Below, piece by piece: positions 44,401 to 55,300 of a stretch of 64,000 nucleotides of DNA. Source of the stretch: Megalonaias nervosa (Eukaryota > Mollusca > Bivalvia > Unionida > Unionidae); assembly GCA_016617855.1 (NCBI GenBank), contig JAECUM010031723.1, forward strand, positions 1 through 64,000, read 5' to 3'. The position numbers and the translations under genes are program-made. How positions within the stretch are numbered: the stretch's first letter is position 1; every line of letters starts with the position of its first letter. The notes under the pieces were generated by a model that saw only the letters and a program-made list of their open reading frames with translations, was not told where the DNA came from and made no database searches.

Positions 44401-47281
44401 TAGACATGTTATAGCAATTGCTTACATAAAGAGCTTCATGACAATACTTTCCTTTGGCTTGGAAGAAAGGAATTATGACACCTCAAAGTTCCAAGTTGTA
44501 ATGCAGACAGTAAATACCGTATTATCTCAAAATCATGAAAGGATCAAGTCTTTGCAAATATTCCTACTGAAATGTCTAGGAAAGGATAAATGGATTTTCC
44601 AGCTGCAAAGAATATGTGAGAAACTTTCTGTCAAGTGTTATGAGAAGGACAAATGGCACAAAGACTTTGATTTGAAATCTGTAGAAATGAGCCCAGTCTC
44701 TTATCACATTTCCAAGAGTATTTCAGCAACCACATTTAATGCAGCAAAGGATAAGGACTGTATAAAAACCTCAGTCCAGAGAGCAGCGTCTTCAACAGAA
44801 AATATGATATGTCTGAATAATGAAGTAATGAGGCATTTCTATATGAAAAGGCTGATTTCTGAATTGACTGACACTGAAAAAACACAATGTGCAATGATAG
44901 TGAACTGTGCAAAAGAAATGAAAATGGAAAAGAAGGCACTAAATGTTATAGAACATTTTTGTGGAACTAAGGATTTTCAAGTGAAAGAATTGCAGTTACA
45001 TGAAGAATCTCCTTCCCTACATAAAAACCTTGCCTCCATTGTTGGCCATCTAATTGTGATTTTGACAGGATATGGATGTGATGCTGGAAAGCCCATTTCA
45101 ATTTTTGCCAAAAGTTTACTGGATCCTGTATGTTTGTCAGGAGTATTTCTTCCAGGCATGCCAGGGTCAGTAGAGGAAAATGTTGTATGTATCCCATCGG
45201 CATGTCTTACTAGTGAGGATAAAAGCTTCAGGGTTCTGAGGGAAGGTAGCATTGTGAATCTTCATATCTCAGCTCTTTGCAAGTTAGATCTGGAAGTAAA
45301 GTACATACCACGCAAAGGTTACTGCCTTCAAGACAGTTTTAAAATTGAAGAGATTGCCTTTGGATCAAGGAAGCTCACAAGGCTCTCAAGTACAATTCTC
45401 CATATTCTCCTTCACGGATGTCTTTTAGGCTCAGTTGCAGTTGGATTTGCTACTGTAGATGACATTCATAGTCTACTTGAAAAAAAAATCCAAACAGAAG
45501 ATACAGTTTCTTTTCTTGTTCAGGCAATGGATATGGAACTGAGGTTTCTTAATTCTTACCTTGGCCTTCAACAGCAAGATACAGTTGTATTTCTTCACCA
45601 TGTTTTGTACAAAACCAAAGCACTGCTTTGTGACGATAAGAGATGTATGGTTTCAGAGGCAGAAAGAGCTGAATGGGAAAAAGAATTTTCCAAACAAGTT
45701 GACATTTTAGTTGTAGATAGAATTACAGAAATTCTAGATTTGAGAAAAAAGCAAAATGACATATATGGTCTCCCGGGAGATGCTTTGGAAAACTTGATCC
45801 AAGAAGTTGATGAATTAAAATTTGAGAACAGAACACAAACCATGCCTTCATTATGGAGGTCAACAGTAGCTCCTTCATTTGGGAACTTTGTTGCAGAGCT
45901 GGAACAAAGAAAGGAGGCTCTCCCATTCATCCAGCTTGTTTTGAACAATTTACAAGGGATAAAACTCCTGAAGCACATTGGCCCAATTTTGTATTGGCAT
46001 TTAACATGTTTTGCAAATGTTAGTTTCACCATGAACAAAAAAGAGGCTGAAGAAATGACAATATCACATTTCCTGCACAAAAAATCTGATGAAAACAGAA
46101 GAAAGTTGATAAAAGACAAATTTGAGCAATTTAGGAAAGCTTGGGATGATATTATAGAAAACAAAAAAGTCCTGCTCGAGTTTGATCCAGAATTTCCCTC
46201 TTTGGAACATGTCCATGGTCAACTACAGCTTAAATGCTGCCTGTATGATGGGCCTCAATCAACAGTATCCAGAGTACTGTTCACACTTGTATGTATGCAG
46301 AATAGACTTATTGATGAGATACTCAAGATAGCTATCAAAGTGAAGCCCATGTCACTAAGCTTTTTGAGAAGAGGTGAAGGAGCTATGATTCCATGCACTT
46401 TATTGACAGATTTGATCAGTAGAGATATTGTAGACTTTGAATGGGATGACAGATTCCTCAAGTATTCACAGAATAATGTGCAATATGGATATGGAAGGCA
46501 AATTGTTTATGATTTTGAAAAGATTGAGGCAGAAATAGCAAGTGAAATCTTGACTAATGTTAAGTACTTGGTAATGGATGACTCCTTGCCAAGGATCATC
46601 TATGCTGATGAACTTTTCCAAAATTATGCAGCAATGATAAAGCAGATTCAGAAAAATATAAATCAAGAACCTTTACCTTCAGATCTAGTACTGGCAATTA
46701 GCAAAAAGAAGAAGAGAGACCCAGGTCAAATTTTGGACTTCCTAACACACCTAGGAATGATCATGTCTCTCTTAAAGAAAACATTGGGAAAGCCTGACAC
46801 TTCCCTTGTGGACTATGTTGATGGCTGGAAGAACATACTTACTCGTCCATTTCCCAAATACCTGTTGCCAAGTCCAGAGAACAGCATCAGACTATGCCAT
46901 CTTGTGTCTTTGCATGAACTACTTGAAGAGCTAAATGCAGACAGCATAATTGAATCCTTAGATGATAAATTTCGTGTAAAGTTGTCATTACATACCCAGA
47001 GAAAAGTCTCTGATCTTCTGTCAGAGAATCCAAGATTAGCAGAGTTGACTTTAAAGGCAGTTAAGCGTTTTATTCATAGATGTCTGTCGTCTGTGAATGT
47101 GGAGATTTCACAAAAAATGTTCAATTACCTCTGTGAAGACTCCTTCTGGCCAGTAGGGATGGTGGGTGATGGTGTTTTGAAGGATGGAGTCTTGGAGCAG
47201 GATCTAAAGAGTCTGTTTCCAGATGATGTGACAGTCCAAAATGTGCATCCATTTTTCCAGCTGGTTGACTGTAAAGTTGAG
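35485..47281 (+). CDS. rnf213: RNF213/mysterin-like protein, giant 11.8-kb exon: AAA+ core and E3-like C-terminal region
   Basis: About 3,932 codons without interruption, from acceptor TTTCAG (35484) to donor GAG|GTACGTAAA (47282), phase 0 at the end. Positions below count from the first recognised exon. N-terminal stalk 580-1300; degenerate AAA1 ~1305-1440; AAA2 with P-loop PGLGKT ~1475; AAA3 with GETGCGKT ~1870 and Walker B LFLDEINTC ~1925; AAA4 with GKPGCSKS ~2188 and Walker B VILDEIGLAE ~2260; AAA5 carries YGSQFEEDL ~2495, IYGSLYDMLNQNYTVVG and the family signature LNRFEKQ ~2590; AAA6 follows. The last ~1,800 residues align in style with the E3 region, but I see no C3HC4 RING and no RZ zinc finger. 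RNF213 is a dynein-like cytosolic ATPase and ubiquitin ligase. Confidence 0.93.
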
Positions 47282-47321
47282 GTACGTAAATACATTACAT
47301 GGTAATTGGAAGTAACCATTA

Positions 47322-47470
47322 GTTATTGATTAGTATGTCAGACTCATAGGAAGTGTGTGGGTTTGAATCTTGCTATGACCAGCCTAAATTAGCTGCAGTG
47401 GTGTGTTTTTGGGCAAGACACTTTACTCCATTTGCATTGGCATGTTATAACCCTTCATATCAATCAATGT
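47322..47470 (+). mobile_element. Degenerate tRNA-derived SINE
   Basis: TTGATTAGTATGTCAGACTC, then box B-like GGGTTTGAATC at 47369-47379, then GGGCAAGACACTTTACTCC. The last segment is the conserved post-tRNA part also seen at 14640-14665. Box A is decayed. Confidence 0.5.
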
Positions 47471-48480
47471 TTTAATTTGGTTTCAGAGCTGTGACTTTTT
47501 CAGTGATCAAAGAAGAAACAAATCTAACAAATAATTATAAAAATATGGCACTTCTATTTGTGTGGTGCAATTTTAATGGATTTCACTATGTACTAATTTA
47601 AAGACCCCAAAAAAGGATCAGCATATGAAAGAAATTGAACCCTCATACCTAAGTTGAATATTCACAATTTAAGTACCAATAAAATTTATATTTTTTGCAA
47701 AACTATGAAACATTATAACCATATAAATAATTGAAATTCGCAGCTAAATTTGACTTACACTTTCGGCATTCTTCCTAGAAGGTAGCAGTTTTATTATGGT
47801 GATTATACACTTTTACAGTTCTAAAACACATTAAGTTTCTTGTTTTTATCTCCAGTTTTTACAGAAAAGTATACTGTTAAGCCCATGATAAAAGGGAGAA
47901 GATTACCCCTTTGCTTCAGTTTGAATTTGGATGTCATCAAGAAAACATGAGCTTGTCATGATCTGATTGGTTGTTAAACATTTAAAACTGCCTAACATAG
48001 TAATTCACGGGTGAAGCTTAACACCTTATATACTGACTGTCACTTTTAATTGGCCAGAAAAGTAGGCTAATTAGTAATAATAAACTTGTATACAATATAC
48101 CACAAGATTAACCAAAATATATTGTTAGCGCATAATACCAGGTGAATTTGTGGTATGGCCCAGTCTCTGCTGATAATAAGTAGATGTGGCAGGCACCAAT
48201 ATTAGTTGATGTTCTGTTGATCTTTTCAGATAGTGTTGAATCTCATAAATAGAGTGAGTTGTCATTATAATCATTATGTTTGAGACAATGTTATTCATTA
48301 TCATAAATGTAAAAGCTGTGATTTGATGGGTTGATTGAAATGTCAACAGAACATAACCTCATATTGGTGTCTGTCTGAACTTTATGCCAGAGAGTTCAGT
48401 TTGAATCAGAATTATGGTATGGTCCTTCATGCATTGTCCAAACCAAGCAAACTTCAAAAACTGATATTTTCAGCTTATCA
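47471..48480. other. Intronic sequence; nothing recognised
   Basis: A+T-rich DNA without reading frames, clear repeats or motifs that I can support. Confidence 0.5.
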
Positions 48481-49420
48481 AAAAACAAATTTAAATTTGT
48501 TGCAGAGCATCCTGGCATAATGACCTTTATATTTTGTACTAATGATGCTGTTCTGCTATCAGGTATGGCCATCATTACTAAAAATAGGCAAAAATTCAAA
48601 TGACTTCTCTAGAATCAAGGACTCTTTATTTGACAGAAAGCATTCTGGCATGAAGATCTTTAAGGTTCATACAAATGATAACCAATAGCCATTTAAACTT
48701 TCAAGTTTGTACAACTGCAGCCAATCCACTGTTTGATATGGCTGGCGTTAATAAAGTGAGAAAAACCTTTAAATGACTTCTACAAAACTGATTAAGAGAA
48801 GCTATTCATATTTGAGAGAAAGGATCCAGGCATGAAGACCTTTCATATTTGTTCAAAAATTGTTGATCAGCCATCAAAAATTTCCACTGGTACTAAAAAT
48901 TGAAAAACCTTTAACTTCTCCTAACCATTGAATAAAATGTATCCAATCTTAACTGAAATTATACTGGTATTAAGGCATTTAAAATTTGTACCAATGATGC
49001 CAATCTGCAATCTAATGTGACTACTGCTAGTAACAATAGAAAAACCCTTAAACAACTTCTTCCCCAATAGAATTTGATTAAACTTGACAGAAAGCATCAT
49101 AGGATGAAGTCCTTTCAGGTTTATACAAATGATGCCAATCTACCATCAAATATGGCTGCTCTTACTAAAAGCATATTTGCACAATATTATCTTAAATAAA
49201 CAATGCTGGACTGAATTTTGATCAAATTGGATGCTAAGCATGCTGGCATATGGGTCTTTAAATAGTGATCAGAAGATGCAGATGTGCAATCGAATACAGA
49301 TGGAGATACACCAGTAAGAGAAACATTGAAACATTTGTTCATGGCAAATGGAATCAACAGCAAGAGTGATTTTAACAGAAAGCACCCTACTAACCCATAT
49401 AACCTTGCCAACTCTTTATT
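48481..49420. repeat. Degenerate tandem satellite, cluster 1 (~135-bp unit, about 6 units)
   Basis: The motif AGCATYCTGGCATGAAG or a decayed form occurs near 48506, 48639, 48825, 48958, 49094 and 49237, spaced 131-186 bases. Between them the same order of words recurs: TTTGTACAAATGATG, CCAATCTACCATCAAATATGGC, ACTAAAAA.AG.AAAA and AAATGACTTCT. Units are perhaps 60-65% alike. There is no coding frame. Confidence 0.7.
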
Positions 49421-49610
49421 ACACATTCTTTGATTTGGTTACATAACTAAGTTCCACCTACTCATCCAGTCACAATTCATACATAGCTTATTGTCCCTAC
49501 CCTAAGTTCTACTGGCAGACCAGTTTTGAACCTCAGCTTCAAACATACAATAAGATGACCCCTTTTGGTGTGGGCAAGGCAGACTTGCTGCAGTCATAAA
49601 CCATAGTTCC

Positions 49611-49925
49611 AGACCTGCCAATCCTTATGATTTGATTGCAAGTCTCATGGAATGACCCTTAAAATATGGACTTGCAGCATAATAGCAAAAATTAAGGAAA
49701 TATGATTATTACTATAAAATCTGAATAATGGTTTGTCTGTGTTTGATTTGGATCATGGTTTCATATTCAAATCTGCAAATTTGGTCAGGGAACCAGACTG
49801 TATTTACAAGACTATCTTAGATGCTTTAACTTGCACATATTATTTTCATGCAAAACGTCTGCATGATAGAGCTGTTGCAAGGATTTTTTTTAAAAATGGC
49901 ATCCAACAAACTATACATGTTCAAA
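49611..49925 (-). repeat. Interspersed repeat family, inverted copy of 7157-7480
   Basis: The reverse complement aligns over ~315 bases with 7157-7477 (see that entry). It stops at AGACCTGCC, just before the TTGCATAATTAAAATTA tail that the + copy carries. A 78-codon open stretch at 49733-49969 lies over it and is rejected as a gene. Confidence 0.6.
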
Positions 49926-49939
49926 ATGAAAGAGAAAAT

Positions 49940-50060
49940 ACATTGTTTGCAGCATGTGCAAAGAATTAAATGCTTCCCCCCCTTGCTGCTGTGCTTCACA
50001 AAATAAACCTCCATCAACTAGGAAATTTATTTTTGCTGATAGCTTATTGCTTCCTGAATC
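49940..50060 (+). repeat. Local duplication, unit 1 (empty site)
   Basis: ATTGTTTGCAGCATGTGCAA followed by AGAATTAAATGCTTCCCC, TTGCTGCTGTGCTTCACAAA and CTGATAGCTTATTGCTTCCT recurs at 50654-50668 plus 51420-51545. This unit has no LTR between GCAG and CATGTG. Confidence 0.75.
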
Positions 50061-50653
50061 ACCTTTAAAAATGAATGTATGTGCAAACACATAGTCACAA
50101 CCACTTTGACATTAAATAAACACATACACCAAGTTTCTCTCTGGATTGCACAATATATGCTTAAGTAGATGCAGTCTTTGCTACTGTCAGTAGCTAGATA
50201 GGGGGTTTGAATGTAAATCAAGAGTCAGAAATATTTAATGTTCATCTTCGTACTGACTAGAGACTGGGTGATACTGTTATTCTGAGTGAATCCAGGTCAG
50301 AACGGAGTTGTTCTTGATGACCATAATGTTGGCATTGTCAGAACTGTATCAAGTGCAGTTTGTCTCAATATGCTTGTCTCAATAGAAAAATGAACATACA
50401 TCACATGTTATGATTGACAGTTTGCTTGGGGGATGAGGAGACAATATTTTCAAATTGAATGGGGTCTCTACAAGTAATACAGCAGTAATATATGCCCCTG
50501 ATCACTATGGGTGGTAACTTTTATCAACACACATCACCAGAGCAAACATGAGCATGTGCTGAATATTCAGTTCAGCATGTCATGTTACATGTATCCATAT
50601 AGGTGATGCTCCTGGTTCGATGGACATTGCTCACTCCAAAATAACTCAAGTCA
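50061..50653. other. Intronic sequence; nothing recognised
   Basis: No gene, repeat or motif that I can support. It lies between the two units of the local duplication. Confidence 0.5.
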
Positions 50654-50668
50654 ATATATTGTTTGCAG

Positions 50669-51419
50669 TGTTACGTGTAGGCTCGTACAAAAATAACAAG
50701 AGAAAAAATTGAGCCAACAAGCCTTGTATATTTTAACAAAATAATTTATTTCCCTAGAAAAAAAATGTAAAAATTGGAAATAGGACTTATGGTTTGTGAA
50801 TATAATCCAAAATTTAATCCTAAGATTGAAAAATACAAGTCCTATCACTAAACAGTTCTAATAGAATCCGGGTTCGAATCTCGATGAAATTCCAATATGG
50901 AGGCGATGATGTCAGATTGGGTCGTTGTACTGGTGGTAACAGATCCATGATTGAATCACAGTTTATAATGTTTCCGTTAAACTCCAGAATAAATTTCCAG
51001 TGAATTTCTTTCTCCCAGAACTTTTATAAACATAAAGCACTTGTTTAGTTTTCTAGAGAATAAATTATTAAATTCCAAAAACAAATGAACTTCAAAAACA
51101 ATCTGGCTTCAACAATATAAACACCTTGTACCTTCAAGGTGTAGAACATACGACTGACTAAATCTACTAGAGTGCATCTCCTTAAAGCCGTGATTTTAGC
51201 AACAATCATATTCACTCGATGTTTACAAAAACTATGAGCTAAAAATACTGCTGAAGAAATCTTATAGTCTAATCGGGTCAAGCCAATTTTCGGAAAAGAG
51301 ATTCAAATCCAATGAAAATTAACATTACAATAAAATGTAATGAAACAAAATTAAAATAAAAAATAATTTAAAACTAACACACAAGTAATTTAATTACTTA
51401 TTCGTAACAGGAGTATGTG
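50669..51419 (-). mobile_element. Solo LTR, copy 3 (751 bp, internally deleted)
   Basis: It starts TGTTACGTGTAGG and ends TTATTCGTAACA. In reverse complement it matches the copies at 3946-4873 and 30539-31438, but it is about 150 bases shorter. Flanks GCAG (50665-50668) and GGAG (51420-51423) are the 4-bp target duplication with one change. The paralogous unit at 49940 shows the site before insertion. Confidence 0.85.
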
Positions 51420-51545
51420 GAAAGAATTAAATGCTTCCCCTTGCTGCTGTGCTTCACAAAATAAAACTCCATCAACCAGTAGTTCTGAAGTTTATATTTG
51501 CTGTACTTTGCTTGCTTTGCTGATAGCTTATTGCTTCCTGAATTG
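51420..51545 (+). repeat. Local duplication, unit 2 (filled site)
   Basis: GAGTATGTGGAAAGAATTAA followed by ATGCTTCCCCTTGCTGCTGT matches 49950-50045. Its left part (ATATTGTTTGCAG) is on the other side of the LTR at 50656-50668. Confidence 0.75.
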
Positions 51546-52170
51546 AATTTCAAGAATGAATCACACTTGAGCACTATTTCAACAACTAAAATAATCATGC
51601 TTTGCCTTTTATATATGGAGTAAAATCTAGCTTCAAAGAAACATTGCCGCTGTTCACAAACTTTGCCAACAATTATTAATACAGATGGCTTAAACATTCT
51701 CATTCAAAGCAGTGATATGTGATAACTTTTTTAGTTCAACACACATCTAACATCTCTTTGATTTAGCTACAACTTAAAATGAATTGGTTGGTTCCACTTT
51801 CTGAACTTTACCCATGCAAATTAGCACAGTGGCCCCCCCCCCCCCGCCACTGCAGTTTTCAAAAGGCTTAAAATTTCACCCTAGTTATTGTCAGCCAATT
51901 AAGTAATCAGTTTATAACTGACCTCTTTGCATTTTAATTGCCTCTATGATGGTTTGCTCTATAAACTGCTCCAAGGATAGTTTTACATGTGCCCTATGCA
52001 GGACTGTTTACTGTTTATACATACATGCTACATGTTACAGGCATATACTGAAGTGGTGTTATTTTTTCTTTTTTATGATTACTAAAAATCATGTTTTTCA
52101 AAACACAACCATTGTCCTGAGGTTTGAGTGTAAAATATTGCGTTTTTTAGCTTGATGTGACCTGTTGTCA
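51546..52170. other. Intronic sequence with a poly-C run
   Basis: A 13-base C run is at 51833-51845. Otherwise no gene or repeat was recognised. Confidence 0.5.
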
Positions 52171-52660
52171 CGACAGGTATGAATTTGATTAAAAAAATAT
52201 TTCAAAGCATCCTGGCATGAAGGTTTTTCAGTTTGGCTCAGTTGATGTTGGTGCATCATCAGATAAAGCATTCAAAACATTTAAACGATTTTTTATCAAA
52301 AACCGCTCAGATAAATTTGACAGAAGCATTCTGGAATGAAGGTTTTTCAATTTTATTCAAATGATATGGATTTACCATTGAATATAGTTGCCATTACTAG
52401 AAACAGAAAAGCCTTTGAATGACTTCTTTTCAGAATCCATTCAGCAGAATTTAACCAGATCTTACAGCATCTTGGAATAGATGGCTTGGAATTTTGTACA
52501 GTCCACCTTCAAATGTGGCCAACATTTCTAAAAAGATACAAATCTAACTACTCCTACTTCAAAATAAACACTGCTGAGCCAAATTTGACAAAATTTGCTC
52601 ATAAAGAATTCTGGCATAAAGGTTTTAATATCATTAATACCATGCCTGTTGCTGTTGCAT
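52171..52660. repeat. Degenerate tandem satellite, cluster 2 (about 4 units)
   Basis: AGCATCCTGGCATGAAGG, AGCATTCTGGAATGAAGG, AGCATCTTGGAATAGATGG and AGAATTCTGGCATAAAGG lie near 52206, 52325, 52466 and 52605, i.e. 119-141 bases apart. They share the inner words of cluster 1 (AAATTTGACAGA, CCATTACTAGAAACAG, AAATGACTTC). Confidence 0.7.
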
Positions 52661-53925
52661 TGGGTTGTATTTTCCCAGGAGGAAGATACCCCAACAGAAC
52701 AACGAAAATTTCATCATCTTGTTAGGGTGAGCCAAAAGATTCCAGAACACTGGAATGCATGTGAGACACCCCATATTCACAGATCATTTTTACTGCCATC
52801 TTCCTTGTTTTCTCAATAGACATCATGAATGTTCAACATCGTTTTATGCCAAGATAATTGCAGCTGCTTTGTGGGTCAGCAAGCATATTACTATTAGTTT
52901 TGTGTGCTATATTCTTAAACATTAGGATTATACCCTGATTGAGCTTTATCACCTATTACTTAAGCTCTCTTGAGAGTTTTTGAAGAATTTGTGCCACTTG
53001 TGTGTACATCAAGGCATTTTATATTATTCTTTTTACCCCTTCACAGGTGTTAATGTTTAAGGAAACAAATTTGGTTGTTACTTTTTTAAACAAGTTAAGG
53101 GTACAGGAGGTATTTATGGTTAAATTTCCCTATCCTTGCATAATTGCAGTTTTTGGATTTGCATTTATCCATTTTGTTGTTCCTTTCACATCATTTAACT
53201 CACCTTGCCTATATTGTCAATAGTGCTATATTTATACGTGGTAAACAGGTTACACACTTTTGGTTCATTCATATCATGCTCAGTTATTGAACTGAGGACC
53301 TAAATTTTTTAGCTTTGGTTAGCCTTTTGTAAATATTTGTTCCTAATTGTTAGCAATTGAAACCTTCCAGTTTTGGGTAATTGTTTTATCGTCTTTAGCT
53401 TCATTTAGGCAGATTGACTTGTTTATTTTACTTTTTTCTGTTCTGAGCTTTGCGTTGCTTCCCTTTTATCAATTAACTTCATGAAAACTTGAGCCAGATT
53501 ACTTTGCACTGGAAGATATAATTGCCATCGACTTTGTCCATGCTTTACCTTGTGTATCCTGTTTGTGCATACAGTTTAACTATAAACAATCTTTTAAGAT
53601 TTTCTGAACAAGAAATCAACCATGTCTGAACAAGGTATGCATTAAGTTTGGTCACAAGAAATCCCCCTAGGACCCCCCCCCCCATTGTTTATCCTGCACA
53701 GTGTAAAGGACTGATTATAGTCCATTCTGTTGCCTTTGGTCAGATGGTATCTGGGATCTTGCTGAAGATAAGACACAACAAACAATGAGGATAAAAATAT
53801 CATCTGTAGAGTTTTCTGGGTTTTCATTCACTGAGTCCCTCAGATCTTGGAGAATGATTACCCAAGTCTTCACAAAGATGCCTAGCGTTTGTGGGCTCCC
53901 TCCAAAGGGAGGTTATTAATGGATG
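52661..53925. other. Intronic sequence; nothing recognised
   Basis: A+T-rich, with an 11-base C run at 53673-53683. Short open stretches lack any protein features. Confidence 0.5.
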
Positions 53926-54040
53926 GAGCAAGGATTAGGGAGGAGCAGCACCCTCTCCATTCCGTGAGGGCTGAGAGGGTCGATTAGCACCCTCTCTTTT
54001 CCACAAGGGCAGAGATGCTGCCAGGGTGAGTTATTGCATG
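53926..54040. repeat. G+C-richer fragment similar to the DIRS gag-like relic
   Basis: GAGGAGCAGCACCCTCTCCA...GAGGGCTGAGAGGGT, then AGCACCCTCTC, recalls GAGAGGAACAGCACCCACTC...AAGGCAGAGAGTGAG at 55425-55470. It is probably a scrap of the same element or a short repeat within it. Confidence 0.35.
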
Positions 54041-55300
54041 AATTGTGCAAAATTTTTGCAAATTTGTGCACTTGGAGACCAATGATGTGCAAGAATTCCT
54101 GCAAATTAGTTGCAAGTTGTGCATTTGAAAATGTACTTGCACAGAATACAGTTATCTCAGCCATTCGGCCTTAAGGTGCTTGTCATAATTAGTCATGCCA
54201 GTAGAAATATGACACTTTTCATGAAATGGTTTTTTGGGGGGTTTTTTTGTAACTGTTTACACATCTGGTTTCTTCAGCTTAATCTCAATGATTGTTGAAC
54301 TAAATTTGATTGGCACATCTGGCCCCAGAACAAGCATATTGTTCTAGTTTGAACCTTGCATCAAGAAAATTTTACAAATGCATGTTTATAATGCGGGTTG
54401 CCAAGAAAATCCCAAATGAGCATTGTCCATCTTAAGATGATGATTTTGTTTGTCAGATACTGCATGATAGTAGGCAGTTTATTTTTAAAGTTGGGAAGTA
54501 CATCAGATTATTGGAGCTGGGTAAGTGTTAATGGAGATACCAGTGAGTAATTTTGAACCCAAAAATGATGTTAAAATGGTTTTATTGTACATGCTGGTTG
54601 GACAAGATGGCATGCTGGTCAACCCCTCATTTCAGCATTATTTTGAAATTAAATGTAGAAATGGCATACTAACAAACAAAATTAAAATACAGACAATTTA
54701 AAAGTAGAGAGCAATTTTCATTTCTTTTCTCATCACAATTTAGCCCTGCAGGATCTTGTGCTACAAAACCATATAGCCCTAGCATAAGGGTTGCGATAAA
54801 TCTAATAAATAAGAATCTGAAAATGAAATTAAGTAGTAAAGTTATTTATTTGATCAAAATACTTGCCTGAACAAGTAGACTATGGCATTAATGGACTTAA
54901 AATCCTAATACAGCATTATTGAACGTATAGGAAATCTTGCATAGTAGTTGGTAAAGTACTACTTCAGGATAGTGAAACATTGGCAAAACTTCTGTTAGTG
55001 AAAAATCTTATTTTGGAGCAAAAGTGTCCAAAAGACAGTACCTGTGAGCTGTGGAAAATTGTACATAACAATAAAGAACAATTTTCAAACTTGTTCCAGC
55101 TGGCTAAGCTATATATGTATATGGCACTTCAGACAGCATTCATGCACTGATAAGGGACAGATTAAGCTCAGAAACAACAGATTAATGCTTGCAGAACTAG
55201 AGATGACATCTGTTAAAGATTTTGATTTGAATAGGGCTGTAACAGATTGGAGCAGGAGGAATGAGAGATGGATATTGAAGTGTTAGGTAAATATTGAACT
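54041..55300. other. Intronic sequence; nothing recognised
   Basis: Mostly A+T-rich DNA. I see no gene, motif or repeat that I can support. Confidence 0.5.

Noticed and set aside
47282..47305. Stop codon seven codons after the donor at 47282 as the true end of the protein
   Set aside because: GTACGTAAA is a strong donor and a phase-matched exon exists at 60288. It remains possible as a read-through isoform.
49733..49969. 78-codon frame on the + strand
   Set aside because: It overlaps an inverted interspersed repeat whose other copy (7157-7515) has no matching frame.
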